From NCBI GenBank assembly GCA_963989245.1, contig CAXDII010000269.1, positions 685,274 through 749,273 on the forward strand: a stretch of DNA of 64,000 nt, written 5' to 3'. Positions 44,541 to 55,856 of the stretch are shown here, piece after piece (positions within the stretch are counted from its first letter, which is position 1; every line of letters begins with the position of its first letter). The notes under the pieces were generated by a model, which was not told where the DNA came from, ran no database searches, and was given only the letters and a program-made list of their open reading frames with translations. The stretch comes from Nansenia antarctica (lineage: Eukaryota; Chordata; Actinopteri; Argentiniformes; Microstomatidae). Made by a program: the position numbers and the translations under genes.

Positions 44541-45560
44541 GCATTATTACACACATGCACAATTTTTTTGGAAAGAGACAAAAGAAGAAAAAAATACTAA
44601 TGTTTTCTGACTGAAAAAACTAGAAAAGGTGAATGCACTTATTACACACATGTGGACCATACAATTATAAGCTTTTGATATGTGAATGGAGGTGATGTGA
44701 TACATTGATATATGGATACAGAATATACTGCTACTACTATAGTGAGCTTACACATTGACATTTGAAACAGAGCATGCTAGTGAAGAATATCAGAGTGTTT
44801 TGATACGTTATGTGAATGAATGTAAGTAATAAGATATGAGTAGCTCGCGGCCACTTACATTTTTTCAAAGTAGCTCTCGGATGAAAAAAGGTTGGAGACC
44901 CCTAGCCTACAACATCCTCTACCATGGTTGAAATTGAGGACAGTGATAAAAGCAGTCAAGAGAGCAGTGATGATGATGATTAAGCTTGTAGCATAAATAA
45001 ATGCTTAGGCTGTAACTTTTTGTTGAAAAGTTGATTTCAGTGTTTACAGAACAGAGCAGTGCTTAAAGAGATGTCCGTTTATTTCAGTGTGTTTAAAGAA
45101 CAGACATTCAGTTAGTGCTTAAAGAGATGTCAGTTGATTTCATTGTGTTTAAAGGAGTCTGACAGACTTTCATGCTTAAAGAGCAGTCATTTGATTTTGC
45201 ATATGTTTCTATTGTTTTGCACATAATCATTTGTTTGTTCATCTTCATTTATGAATAAATGTCGTTTTGCTAATATAAGTTATCCATGTATCCCTTTTTT
45301 ATCCATCCTGTGGGACGGGTCGTGACTCGCGAGCTCGGGGAGCACCAAGCAGCATCCCTAGGTGCTCCTCTGAGCACTGGCCCCAAAAAGTTATGTGCAC
45401 CCCTTATTATTATTATTATGTAGCGGAGGTCATTTTAAATCACGCTGTCATGATGACGTAGCCCTGTCTGTGACTTCTGATAGCCCAGATATACAGTCGT
45501 CACACCACGAGGATGTCCTCTGTCTCTGGGTCTGTGGGTCCCATGTTGGACTGTTCTAGG
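44541..45560. other. Repeat-derived sequence, no exon
   Basis: TTGGAGACCCCTAG at about 44891-44905 looks like a hAT terminus. 45040-45190 has three loose copies of an AAAGAGATGTC-containing unit. No ncaph2 exon found here. Confidence 0.45.
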
Positions 45561-45889
45561 ACTCACCTTCTTGCTGTAAATACATGTTGAGCCTTGGATG
45601 AGCAGTGCTGCCTCTGCAAAGAGGTTGCCGAGAGCATCCGGAACCACATGAAGACCTACGTCAAGTTGCTATGACGACGACGACATGTGTCGAGGAGTCA
45701 CGGACTCACCGGACTGAACGGTTTGGCGACCCGAGAGCGAGGTTGCTCTTCGTTCTAGAAACTTCTGCCCTAACTGTGGGGGAGGGAGGTAGGGAGGGAG
45801 CGAGAGAGGAAGGGAGAGAGAAAGCGAGAGGGGGAAGGAGGGAGAGAGAGAGAAGGATGGAGGGAGAGAACAAGAGGGAAGGAGGCGTC

Positions 45890-46005
45890 TGGACTATTAG
45901 AGGGAGCTACAGGACTGGGGGTGGAGAGTGGATGATGATGGGATGACCCCTCGTCCACTCTCCTCCACCCCGGTCCTGTAGCTCCCTCTACAGGCCAGGT
46001 GCTGC
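45890..46005. repeat. Long inverted repeat
   Basis: AGAGGGAGCTACAGGACTGG at 45899 and its inverse near 45965-46000 (with CCACTCTCCTCCACCCC) enclose a short spacer. It forms a hairpin of roughly 40 bp. Confidence 0.85.
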
Positions 46006-46064
46006 ATGCTCCCCACACCCACCGTTTGATCCGTTTCACAGATCTGATAGATTGGGCATCTGAT

Positions 46065-46200
46065 TGATTGATTGATTGATTGAAAACTTTATTAGAAGAT
46101 TTGCAGAAGTAGGTACATGGCAGTACATATTACATACAAGGTCAACTAACAGGATAAAAACCCAAGAAAGCCACTGGCTTATTTCAATTGGGGTCCTTGA
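46065..46200 (-). mobile_element. L2-like LINE 3' tail
   Basis: Same tail as at 32410-32545 and 6906-7040, starting at TTGATTGATTGA. Confidence 0.85.
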
Positions 46201-46604
46201 TCTCTGGGCTAAAGCAGCTGTACCTAGCTTATACTACATTGCTTACACCCGTCCAGGCCTGTCAGATCTGTGAAGGGGAGTGAACCAGAGGCGGGAAGGT
46301 AGTACCTTCTGGAATGAAACACAGCCAATTCTGTAGCAACACTGACAATGTGGCTAAACTGGCTAAACTGAAGACCTTCTAGAGATATTCTCAATGTGAA
46401 AACGAGGGCCTGTTAAGTTATTCACTGATCAGACTGAACCACAACGTGGATGGATACTTCTCGATACGTCTGTGGCAATCGATTCTATCTTTGTACCATC
46501 AGCCTACTCTTAGGGTACTTAACTACCGTCGTGAATAATGATTGTGTGGTGTATGTTCATTTACTTGGCATCCTTGCAGTATGTATATAAATTGTCATTT
46601 ATAT

Positions 46605-46880
46605 ACAGGGAGGGAGGAGGAGAGGGGGGAAGAGGGAGGGAGGGAGGGAGGGGGAGAGGGAGGGAGGGAGGGGGGGAGGGGGAGAGGGAGGGAGGGAGGG
46701 GGAGAGGGAGGGATGGAGGGAGGGGGAGAGGGAGGGAGGGAGGGAGGGAGGGGGAGAGGGAGGGAGGGAGGGAAGGAGGGAGGGAGAGAGAGGGAAGGAG
46801 GGAGGGAGCGAGAGAAGAAGGGAGGGAAGGAGGGAGCAAGAGAGGGAGGGAAGGAGGGAGAGAGCAAGAGAGGGGAGGAG
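46605..46880. repeat. GGGA polypurine tract, copy 1
   Basis: About 270 bp of almost pure purine on +. ORFs here on both strands are low-complexity artefacts. Confidence 0.95.
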
Positions 46881-46974
46881 GGAGCGAGGACAACATCAGC
46901 AGGGTAAGAGGAGGCAGCATCTATGACATCACCACAGGGGGTCTGGCAGAGGGAGGGACACAGTGTGACCTGGT

Positions 46975-47095
46975 CTCTCCAGGTACGGCGTGGTGCACCC
47001 TGGGACAGGAGACCAGGGGGGCGTGGTGCACCCTGGGACAGGAGACCAGGGGGGCGTGGTGCACCCTGGGACAGGAGACCAGGGGGCGTGGCCTA
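46975..47095. repeat. 33-bp tandem repeat, three units
   Basis: GTGGTGCACCCTGGGACAGG plus AGACCAGGGGGGC repeated three times; the duplicated copy at 57350-57420 has two units. Confidence 0.92.
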
Positions 47096-47259
47096 CGGTA
47101 CGTACCACACTCTGCTTCACCAGGTCTTCATAGCTCATCCCATCTGCCTGGGGCTCTGCAAGCAACAGACACACACACATTCAACACACACACATCCAAC
47201 CGACACATGGAATGGAATATATTTGAATATGACAGGGTGAATGTATGGGGACTGAGGGA

Positions 47260-47580
47260 AGGACAGACGGACAGACAGGCAGACAGACAGGCAGACAGAC
47301 AGAGAGGATAGTGGATTGGGGGACGGACAGTCAGAGAGGACAGGGGTTTGAGGGACAGACAGACAGACAGGGGGGATTGAGGGAGGGACAGACAGACAGA
47401 CAGAGAGGATAGGGAATTGAGAGACAGACAGACAGGGGACTGAATGGCAGACAGACAGGATAGGGGATTGAGGGACAGACAGAGAGAATAGGGGATTGAC
47501 AGAGGGACAGACAGAGAGGATAGGGGATTGAGAGACAGACAGAGAGGCAGACAGACAGACAGACAGACAGAGAACAGGAT
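47260..47580. repeat. CAGA-rich microsatellite, copy 1
   Basis: Imperfect GACAGACAGACA and GGATAGGGGATTGAGGGA units between two ncaph2 exons. Matches 57580-57890. Confidence 0.92.
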
Positions 47581-48029
47581 AAACAGTAGTACCGCCTGGG
47601 AATACCTGGCATTATGAAGTCCTGACCACCTCCAAACTCAGCGGGGATGTCAGCCAGGAAGTCGTGGTCCTCGTCAGAATGGTCGTCACCTAGGCCCAGA
47701 CACAGAGGAACAGTAGTACCATTAAGACGAACGTCGGGGCCTAATGCCATTTAGGCTACCATCGTACCTCGGTGTACCTTTCACCCAGGCCCAGACACAC
47801 AGGAATGATACCACTAAGATGACTGGGACTAGTGTCAGGTGGACTACCTACCATCATCCCTAGCACCTACCTATCTCCTCGTTACCACCTAGTGTTCATG
47901 TTTCTATGAAATGGTATCCTGTTTGCTTTAGCTTATATCCGATGTACTTGTATCATTTCTATAGCAGGGCTCCGTTGAAAAAGACACTCTGGTCTGATTT
48001 GAAAATCAGAAAATCAGAAAAAAACGTTC

Positions 48030-48250
48030 TTTGTATAGCGCTTTTCCTGCAAACGTTGCAGCTCAAAGTGCTCCAATCATTATATAATCATAATTTAATT
48101 ATTTAGTCATTTAAAGGCAATATTAAAAAGATGGGTTTTTAGTCTTGACTTGGACATATTTGCTGAGGTTGCATCCCTAATGTAAACTGGCAGTGCATTC
48201 CACAATTTGGGTGCATCAAATGAGAATGCAGCCTCACCAAATCTCTTCTC
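48030..48250 (-). mobile_element. L2-like LINE C-terminal fragment
   Basis: Minus reading gives FSFDAPKLWNALPVYIRD and SKSRLKTHLFNIAFK, a standard L2 C terminus. The duplicate at 58380-58645 has SRLKTHLFNISFK. Confidence 0.85.
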
Positions 48251-48611
48251 TAATGATATTTAGATAGTGTAAATAGTACTGTACTGACACCCGGAACCTT
48301 CTCTAACTCAGACAGACAGCAGCGGAGACCACAGCAGGACCCAGAGAGACCGGCCGTCAGCCCCGCTACTGGGTCAGGTGCTGAGGCTGGGTGTGAGGAG
48401 GGGTCAGCTGACCAGGGTTGACCAGGGACGGTCTGGGGTTACAGGGTGGGTCAAAGGTTAAAGGTCAGGGTGTCAGGTCTCACCCTGGTGGTCGTGGAGT
48501 CTGAGTCCCTCTGGCTGGGCGTCCTCCCCTCCTTCCCCTCCCTCTCTCTCTTCTCTCTCGTCCAGCTGCAGGTACGTCCTCTTCAGCTCCTCGTCTGACA
48601 CAAACACACAC

Positions 48612-48825
48612 ACAGGGGTAGTGGTGGTCTAGTGGATAGTGAGTTGGACTTGGGATCGGAAGGTTGTGAGTTCAAATCCCGCCTGAAGCCACACCACTAC
48701 TAGTGTGCCCTTGGGTAAGGCACTTAGCCCTCAGTTACTCCAGGGGGAATGTCCCTGTAATTCGTAATTGTAAGTCGCTTTGGATAAAAGCGTTTGCTAA
48801 ATGGCTAAATTAATTAAATTACACC
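48612..48825 (+). mobile_element. tRNA-derived SINE
   Basis: Box A-like GTGGTCTAGTGGATAGTGAG, box B GGTTGTGAGTTCAAATCCCG, then a body and the tail TAAGTCGCTTTGGATAAAAG-CG. Common fish SINE layout; complete by eye. Confidence 0.85.
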
Positions 48826-48859
48826 CTGAGACCCCCAGAGGCCACCGTTAGTACACACT

Positions 48860-49100
48860 TATGAGCCACACACTCACGCACACTTATAAGCATGGAGACA
48901 CACGCACGCACACTTATAGTAGGTCACAGCTGGACAGAAATCACACACACACACACACACTTATAGTAAGCCACAGCTGTACAGAAATACACACACAAAC
49001 TTATAGTAAGCCACAGCTGTACAGAAATACACACACACACACACACACAAACTTATAGTAAGCCACAGCTGCACAGAAACACACACACACACACACACAC
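48860..49100. repeat. CA-rich array with a 60-bp unit
   Basis: Units of (CA)n followed by ACTTATAGTAAGCCACAGCT and GTACAGAAA, about four copies, ending at the ncaph2 donor at 49100. Confidence 0.9.
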
Positions 49101-49336
49101 CGTTCTCTTTAGGATCCTCTTCCGTGTCTTCAGCTTCTCTTTCATTTTAGCCGAATAAATGTAGTTCAGGTCTGCAACAGAACAGGAGACGTGACTTACT
49201 CAGCCCAGGCAGGACACAAGCAGGAACACAACACCAGTTCCAGGCGCCCCAGAGACCGTTTTACCTGTCAACTCCGGTCCGTTCTTCAGCTTGCGATCGG
49301 GGGGGTCGTCTGGAACGAGAGGAGGGCATGGGTCAG

Positions 49337-50285
49337 GACTCGCAGCCTAACACGCTCTCTCTGTCCAACTCACAGCCTAACACGCTCTGTCTGTCCAACT
49401 CACAGCCTAACACAGTCTGTCTGTCCAACTCACAGCCTAACACGCTCTGTCTGTCCAACTCACAGCCTAACACAGTCTGTCTGTCCAACTCACAGCCTAA
49501 CACACTCTGTCTGTCCAACTCACAGCCTAACACGCTCTGTCTGTCCAACTCACAGCCTAACACGCTCTGTCTGTCCAACTCACAGCCTAACACGCTCTGT
49601 CTGTCCAACTCAAAGCCTAACACGCTCTGTCTGTCCAACTCACAGCCTAACACGCTCTGTCTGTCCAACTCACAGCCTAACACGCTCTGTCTGTCCAACT
49701 CACAGCCTAACACGCTCTGTCTGTCCAACTCACAGCCTAACACAGTCTGTCTGTCCAACTCACAGCCTAACACACTCTGTCTGTTCAACTCACAGCCTAA
49801 CGGTCTGTCTGTCCAACTCACAGCCTAACACGCTATGTCTGTCCAACTCACAGCCTAACACGCTCTGTCTGTCCAACTCACAGCCTAACACGCTCTGTCT
49901 GTCCAACTCACAGCCTAACACGCTCTGTCTGTCCAACTCACAGCCTAACACGCTCTGTCTGTCCAACTCACAGCCTAACACGCTCTGTCTGTCCAACTCA
50001 CAGCCTAACACGCTGTCTGTCCAACTCACAGCCTAACACGCTCTGTCTGTCCAAATCACAGCCTTACACGGTCTGTCTGTCCAACTCACAGCCTAACGGT
50101 CTGTCTGTCCAACTCACAGCCTAACACGCTCTGTCTGTCCAACTCACAGCCTAACACGCTCTGTCTGTCCAACTCACAGCCTAACACGCTCTGTCTGTCC
50201 AACTCACAGCCTAACGGTCTGTCTGTCCAACTCACAGCCTAACACGCTCTGTCTGTCCAACTCACAGCCTAACATGGTCTGTCTC
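49337..50285. repeat. 30-bp minisatellite in an ncaph2 intron
   Basis: About 31 units of CACGCTCTGTCTGTCCAACT plus CACAGCCTAA, with a few shortened units (CGGTCTG) and single-base variants (CACAGTCT, AAAGCC). On minus each unit carries GTGAGT. Confidence 0.97.
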
Positions 50286-50439
50286 ACACTCACGGGAGAC
50301 TCATTGACGACACACACATTGAAACACCAACACACACACAAACAAACAAACGCACGGTGGGGCCTTTCCTTTTCCTCTTGCCCTCATCGCTGAGACCCTG
50401 AGGCACCTTGTAACATTTACCTAGGAGGACAGACGGACG

Positions 50440-52425
50440 GACATTTAATATCTTTATTTGCGTTCACATTTTACAATAAAATTCTTGAACACAAACAGTA
50501 TTAGTTGCACCAGCATAGGACACTCGATAATTCAAGCTTTACAATCTGTCTATGGGTACAGGTAGCAGCGTCTCCTCCATATGTGGCGGCTGCCAATTAT
50601 TGCAGATATTGAGCAGAATTTTGCCACGGCCTTTGCTTAGGCTTGGGAATTCCTGCCATCTGCAACCCCCTGACGACTAGTCTGTGGACATTACCAAGGC
50701 TTCCAAATATAAACACTAATAATTTACATTTGTACCCAAGCTGTACAATGGCATCTTTGAGTGTATGGTACTTCACAACTTTGGTAAGAAAGGCCTCTTC
50801 TAGGCTGTAGTCAAACGCGCAACCCACTTCCAAAATGATGACCTCTCTACTGTCCTCATCGACAACAACAACATCTGGTGTATTGGCTGCAACATTTGAA
50901 AAATAGTCATATTCATTATTGCACAGGTTGAACATGGTAGTTGAGACACGTGTGTGTTTATAGGTTTTAACAGAGGGTGTAACACATGGGTCTCCAAACT
51001 TTTTTCTGTGAGGGCCACATAATTTTTCCTTTCTGTGATGGGGGGCCTGGGTTGGTCTCTAACATAAAATAATATGGAACGGAGTGGAATGGAGGCGGTT
51101 GCGCAAAGCAATTGCACGCAGGAGAGCACTGGTGGATGCAAACAAAGTCTAAACAGTTGAATTTGGATGGAATTTAGACCTATAGTGATATGTCAATGAA
51201 ATATAATCAGTTTTACAGTCTGATACTTGAGAGAGGACCCTCATCATACACGGGGGGACCCATGAAGCAGGGCTGTCTGGGGGTCCTTAAACGAGCATCA
51301 AACACTTAATTTCTTGCATTCTGGTGAATTTAGATGCAATTTGTGCCCTTTCTGCATCAATTTATAGTGGAAATTTATTTCCAATTATTTGCGAAACAGC
51401 GCCCCCGCCACCACGTCGGTGCAATGCCGCAATTGCAGTTAGAAATTACACGTTGTTCAAAGGGCCGGTCCAAGTGTGGGGGTGGGCCGTGTTCGGCCCG
51501 CGGGCCGTAGTTTGGGGACCCCTGGTGTAACATATGAGAGCATGTCCTTAACTAGCAAGTCAACAATTCTATCATGCCTAGCGATGTACATGCCTTTATA
51601 TACAAAGCAGCCATTCAGAATATGTGACAGGGATTCAGTGATTGAATTCTGATCATGGTGCAGACAGTGGGGAGAGAATGTGTTAGGGTACCACAGAGAG
51701 AGATTGAGTCTAGTTGGGAGGACCTGTAATCTAGCTTTAACTGTAAAAGTGACTATATCCTCATCTACTGCATGGTTCTTAAATATTGAGTGAGAAACAG
51801 AATGATCAGTAGTAGGGAGGCAAGCTAGCTTTCCCTGTAGTTTTAAACCAGTCCAGTGTTGTTGCTGTCTTTGGTGCTGTAACCTAACAAGGTACCTTCG
51901 TGCATGGTCTGGTGACAAATGATGTTCTGTGTCAATAACAGTAGCCCTTACTGAGGTTGAACAGTCAGTTAGAACATTCTCGGACACTGTTACAGTGTCT
52001 GCTCTGAGTCAGACCTCACCCAGTCCAGGGAAACTCCAGTTCTCGCACAGAGGTCATTGAGGTCAGGCCAATCTGACCAGACCCCAAAACCAGCAGAGTG
52101 GGTACTGTCCATCTTGAAATGGGGCAGTTCCTCTTGAAGCCCAGGAAGAAGCTGGGCTCACCCTCTCTTGCCAAGGGAACTTTGCGGCGTCTCATGTCCA
52201 GAAACAAGGAGGACCTCGCAAGTTCTCTGACGGTCTTCTCATCACAGTTCAGCATGTTTAACACGTGTGAGAGGCGTGTGGCGTTGTTGTATATCCATTC
52301 CACGTTTGGAACACCAAACCCTCCCTCCTGTTTAGAGTGGAACATAATGTCTCTGGTGGTACGGGAGTTCAGTCCAAACCACTTCCTCACCAGAGAGAAA
52401 ACCACTTGATCATTCATTCATCATG
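50440..52425 (-). mobile_element. LINE of R2/NeSL type, C-terminal part
   Basis: Minus reading, right to left: RKWFGLNSRTTRDIMFHSKQ-type thumb region with GGFGVPN, RRYLVRLQHQRQQQHW, a zinc-knuckle-like C-H-H-C stretch (HCLHHDQNSITESLSHILNG), then after a nested hAT PDVVVVDEDSREVIILEVGC and KVVKYHTLKDAIVQLG. The last part matches the PD-x(n)-(E/D)xK-type restriction-like endonuclease found at the C terminus of R2/R4/NeSL LINEs. The reverse transcriptase is missing and frames are broken. A 3' tail with TTTATTG lies near 50455. Confidence 0.75.
50985..51524. mobile_element. hAT element nested in the R2/NeSL-type LINE
   Basis: Ends CATGGGTCTCCAAAC and GTTTGGGGACCCCTG, with exact 8-bp duplication GTGTAACA at 50977-50984 and 51525-51532. 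LINE coding sequence is interrupted at this point. It contains the repeat also found at 26.4 kb. Confidence 0.92.
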
Positions 52426-52628
52426 TCCCAGTTAGACCACTTGATCATTCATTCATCATGTCCCAGTTCTTCTATGGGAGCTCCCGGATGATCGGCTGTT
52501 GCAACAAATGAGCGAATTTGGTCTCAACTGCGGCGTCCATGACGTCCAGAAACACAATGACCCAATTTGAACGAGTGATGAAGATCCAGTAACAAGTAAA
52601 CACTTCAATGAAGTTGTACTCTCTATGC

Positions 52629-53391
52629 CAGTGGAGGCTGGTGACTTCCAGAATTGAGGAGGCCAATTTTTTTTCCGCTTGCTCGCTTCACTCGCGATGG
52701 AATGTTCCCTGTTCTTCATATCTGTCTTTGTTAAACATTATTAATTTGTGTTTGGCGGTACTGAAGGGATTGGGACACTCTCAGGATGGTGGATGAAGCA
52801 GCTTTTATTGCCTGCACAATGGGTCATCAAATAAACAAAACAATTGGCATGAATCTCTGGTCCGCCTGCAGCAGCTATTGTCCCTTCTGCTCAGGCTCAC
52901 AACATTCACCACAACATACTACATACAATCAATGACATGTCAAAAGCACTCAAACACTATGTCAATCAGACACACAACATACAATTCAGAACAATACTTC
53001 ATCCATTTCTAATATTTATCCTGCAGAACAGCACTCACACACGCGTGTGGCGGAAAAAGGTACTACACGGAGGCCAGGCCTCCTGTGCCCACCCATTTTC
53101 AGTGATTTGGCCAATCACATATTGCCATGAAAAAAATTGCATTACATTGACTTCTATGAGAAACCACTTTCCGACAGGAGGCCTGGCCTCCATGTAGTAC
53201 CTTTTTCCGCCACACGCGTGTATGAGTGCTGTTCTGCAGGATAAATATTAGAAATGGATGAAGTATTGTTCTGAATTGTATGTTGTGTGTCTGATAAAAA
53301 ATATAATTATTGCTTTTTTAAATCTCTCTCTCTTCTTTAAAATTATTGGGGAGGCCAGGCCTCCTCCACCTCTATGGAGGAGCCTCCACTG
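52629..53391. mobile_element. hAT element with a long internal palindrome
   Basis: Ends CAGTGGAGGCTGGTGAC and GGAGGAGCCTCCACTG, with exact 8-bp duplication CTCTATGC at 52621-52628 and 53392-53399. Inside, about 125-bp arms (52967-53092 and 53168-53297) are inverted copies around a 75-bp spacer. Confidence 0.93.
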
Positions 53392-53399
53392 CTCTATGC

Positions 53400-54435
53400 T
53401 TAAAAACGTCTTCTAGAAGAAACGTGATGGGAACTGTTTTGAAAAGAACCGCGCAGACGCCATCTTTGAATTGGACCGGCAGCGTTTTTCTTCTTCTTTG
53501 TGTCGTTCCTCTCTGACGTCAGTGTGAACCGAGACCATGTGCTCTAGCGCCACCTACTGTGGAGAGCGTGTATGACCAGATGGTGCTTAATCCAATGTCT
53601 ATATTTCTTTCTCTGAGAAGAAAAAAACAGAAATAAAACAAAGACTGAAACTACAGACTCATTCATATATCTGTGTGTGCATTCTTTTTGATTTCAGATT
53701 TAACCTCTGAAGGGCGAAAGGCAGCCAGCCTACTCTTAGGGTATTTGCATACCGTCATGAATAATGATTGTGTGGTGTATGTTCATTTACTTGGCATCCT
53801 TGCAGCATGTATATAAATTGTCATTTTCATTTATACAGTCATCTGGCCACCTTATAAAGACTTTTTGTCCTTTACACAACAATGCGACAATTTCCTACAA
53901 ACTACAGACATACAACATTATACATTTGGTCACAGCTTTCATTAAAAACCCATGATATACCTGACAGAGAAAACATTAAGAGAATGAGTTTTTTTTTCTG
54001 CTCTATAGTCACTCCAGAACACATACAACGAAGAAAAAAACAAACAAACATGCAATTGTCATAATATTTGTCATATTAAAATGCGAAAAAGGTGAGATCC
54101 TTAGGTCCTGACAATAAATCGATCCTAAACATTTGCTGAATTTGTGTGACATTCTCTCTTGGGCACCGTAGACATAATGTAGGTATAACCTCCCCTACCC
54201 CTAACCCTGCCACCCCCCTGGACATTGCTGTGTTCTATGTGCTCATGTTATCTGTTGCTTCTGTGTTTTTCCCATATTGTCAGTGTCTTTGAGCCCCGGA
54301 AAAGCGCTATATAAATACAATTAATTATTATTAATAAGAGCCGGGCATCTTTCCATTGACCTTTGGTTATTAGCACCTAGGACAGAGCCAGCAGAACAGG
54401 ACATGTAAAAAGTGTGTGTTTAAAGCGCTCTTTCT

Positions 54436-54470
<35 letters not shown>

Positions 54471-54529
54471 TACGTTCCGGGTGAGATGAAGGGTGTCCCC
54501 TTTTGAGTCCATGTTAGGCACACACAGTC
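53400..54529. other. Repeats downstream of the ncaph2 stop
   Basis: 53720-53830 repeats 46500-46605. 54285-54340 is a common LINE/SINE tail (AAAAGCGCTATATAAATA). (CA)n at 54440-54470. No gene is seen; the 3' UTR of block C (minus) would fall in the right part. Confidence 0.5.
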
Positions 54530-54636
54530 TCAGGAGAGGTCAGCGGGTGCTGCCGTGGGGGCGTGTTTGAAGCGGTCGTGGGCCCTGGTCTTGCTGAGCA
54601 GCGTGAGCCCCATGCTGTCCACCGTCTCCTCCAGAC

Positions 54637-55856
54637 CAGTGGCGTAGCGCAAAATCCCGGGGCCCCCCCGCAAGGTGGCGGTGGGGGCCCTTTCGCAACG
54701 GAGTAAAAAAAAAAATGCGTTATTGACGTTGCGAAATTTCGCAATATGCACTCTACATTCTAAATGCTTGACTTAGCAAAAGGTACAAACAAGTGAGAGC
54801 AATAACTAAAACCAAATGGTAGACTACATCAGTAGAATGTATTATAAGTAGAAAAGTACAAGCTTTATTTCTTTTAACAAAGTGTGGTGTGCACAGCAGC
54901 GCGATATCTGTAAACATACAAGCTGTAGACTCTCCGCTAAGGGTTGCCAGATGGGATTGAGAATTTCCAACCTAACCAATCTAAAAACTTCTAAATCCAC
55001 CAAAAACCAGCCCATCTGGCAACCCTGTCTCCGCTGCATCAGAGTCTACTTGTTGCGTAAAATTGGCCAGGGTTAGTCAAATCCTTTGTTGGACATCTCG
55101 TTTCTTAAGTCCTGGTATATTGTGGCATTTCTTTAATGTTTGCCATCTGGTCTAGGAATACCCAGGGAGACGCAGACAGCAGAAGTAGATTAGAAAAAGA
55201 AACATCTATATATAGCCTAACCATGCTGAATGATGTACCTGTATGATGCACTGACAGTCTGTGACTGTGAACCTGGCCGGACCCTGCCCTTCTGCCTGAG
55301 TTTGAGTATGATGCTGCCCAAATAAATGTTATTGTTTAGTGCTGTACGCTTTCGTGGTATTATATTGTGTGAATTATCATCTGTATGTTGTTTTTCTTTC
55401 ACTCGACTAACCGCTGAGATAATACTTGACTTGAGACATGTACTTCCGTAAACATATTTTTTTTATTTTATTTTTTTACAATATCGGACCGACAGTCCCA
55501 CATATAGCGGCTATAATGTCAGAATAGAGAATCTACCACCACCTAAAGAATGCTTATTGTACTTTGTATTGTATTTTCGCTTGCTCATTTTCCTTGTGTC
55601 TCGCTGCCTACGTGTGACGTCAAAGTCATGTTGCTATTGGATACGGCTAACTATGTATATATATTTTTTATATAGGCCTATATATTAAAATTAAGGTTGA
55701 CACAATGAAGGGCCACTTATTTTCTTTGTTTTATATTTTTTTAAATTATAAAAAAAAAATAAAAAAAATAAAAGTTGGATCCAATGTTAGGGGGCCCCCT
55801 AGTGGCTGGGGCCCCCCCGCGGTGCGTCGCTTGCGGGCCCGTCCGCTACGCCACTG
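54637..55856. mobile_element. hAT element inserted in the last ncaph2 coding exon
   Basis: Ends CAGTGGCGTAGCG and CGCTACGCCACTG, with exact 8-bp duplication CTCCAGAC at 54629-54636 and 55857-55864. Removing it with one duplication restores GLEETVD. An internal hairpin lies at 54940-55030 (GGTTGCCAGATGGG and its inverse). No transposase. Confidence 0.95.

Larger units (their letters stand above)
37542..45613 (-). pseudogene. ncaph2: Condensin-II subunit H2, N-terminal block (block A)
   Basis: Minus exons with good borders and matching phases: 45613-45567 (EAALLIQGSTCIYSKK, the conserved N-terminal kleisin stretch), 40588-40471 (MDAASGEDGVALIQLDSPDY), 39766-39646 (VEVAPLVPVSLLP, FIPMALFESN) and 37690-37542 (acidic; DQGMEVDQDPAEHITRQQ). 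NCAPH2 is the kleisin that bridges the SMC2-SMC4 ring of condensin II and works in chromosome compaction in the nucleus. The first exon (start codon) is missing, as are one or more exons between the KK and MDAASG segments. It ends before the basic middle region, which appears at 50.4 kb instead of further left. Two transposons and a tandem repeat lie in its introns. Family identity is based on remembered motifs across all three blocks. Confidence 0.8.
46500..48250. repeat. Segmental duplication, copy 1 (matches about 56750-58600)
   Basis: From the GGGA tract through two ncaph2 exons, a CAGA-rich stretch, intron sequence and an L2 C-terminal piece, this segment matches the right-hand copy in the same orientation with few differences. 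The left edge up to 46605 shares about 100 bp with 53720-53830 instead. Confidence 0.9.
47106..50420 (-). pseudogene. ncaph2: Condensin-II subunit H2, middle block (block B)
   Basis: Minus exons: 50420-50356 (KCYKVPQGLSDEGKRKRKG), 49309-49265 (DPPDRKLKNGPELT), 49171-49101 (DLNYIYSAKMKEKLKTRKRI), 48594-48484 (DEELKRTYLQLDERE, acidic tail), 47689-47606 (DDHSDEDHDFLADIPAEFGG) and 47155-47106 (EPQADGMSYEDLVKQSV). These follow in order the basic linker and middle of NCAPH2. The 48594-47106 exons join in phase; the 50420-49309 and 49101-48594 joins are off by one, and an exon expected after KRKRKG is absent where the 30-bp minisatellite sits. The next exon (EQFLKNSQGY) is not found to the left; it occurs only in block C. 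The last two exons are duplicated at 57-58 kb. Confidence 0.82.

Noticed and set aside
49191..50285. Possible CRISPR-like array
   Set aside because: Units abut directly with no unique spacers. It is a 30-bp minisatellite in an animal intron.
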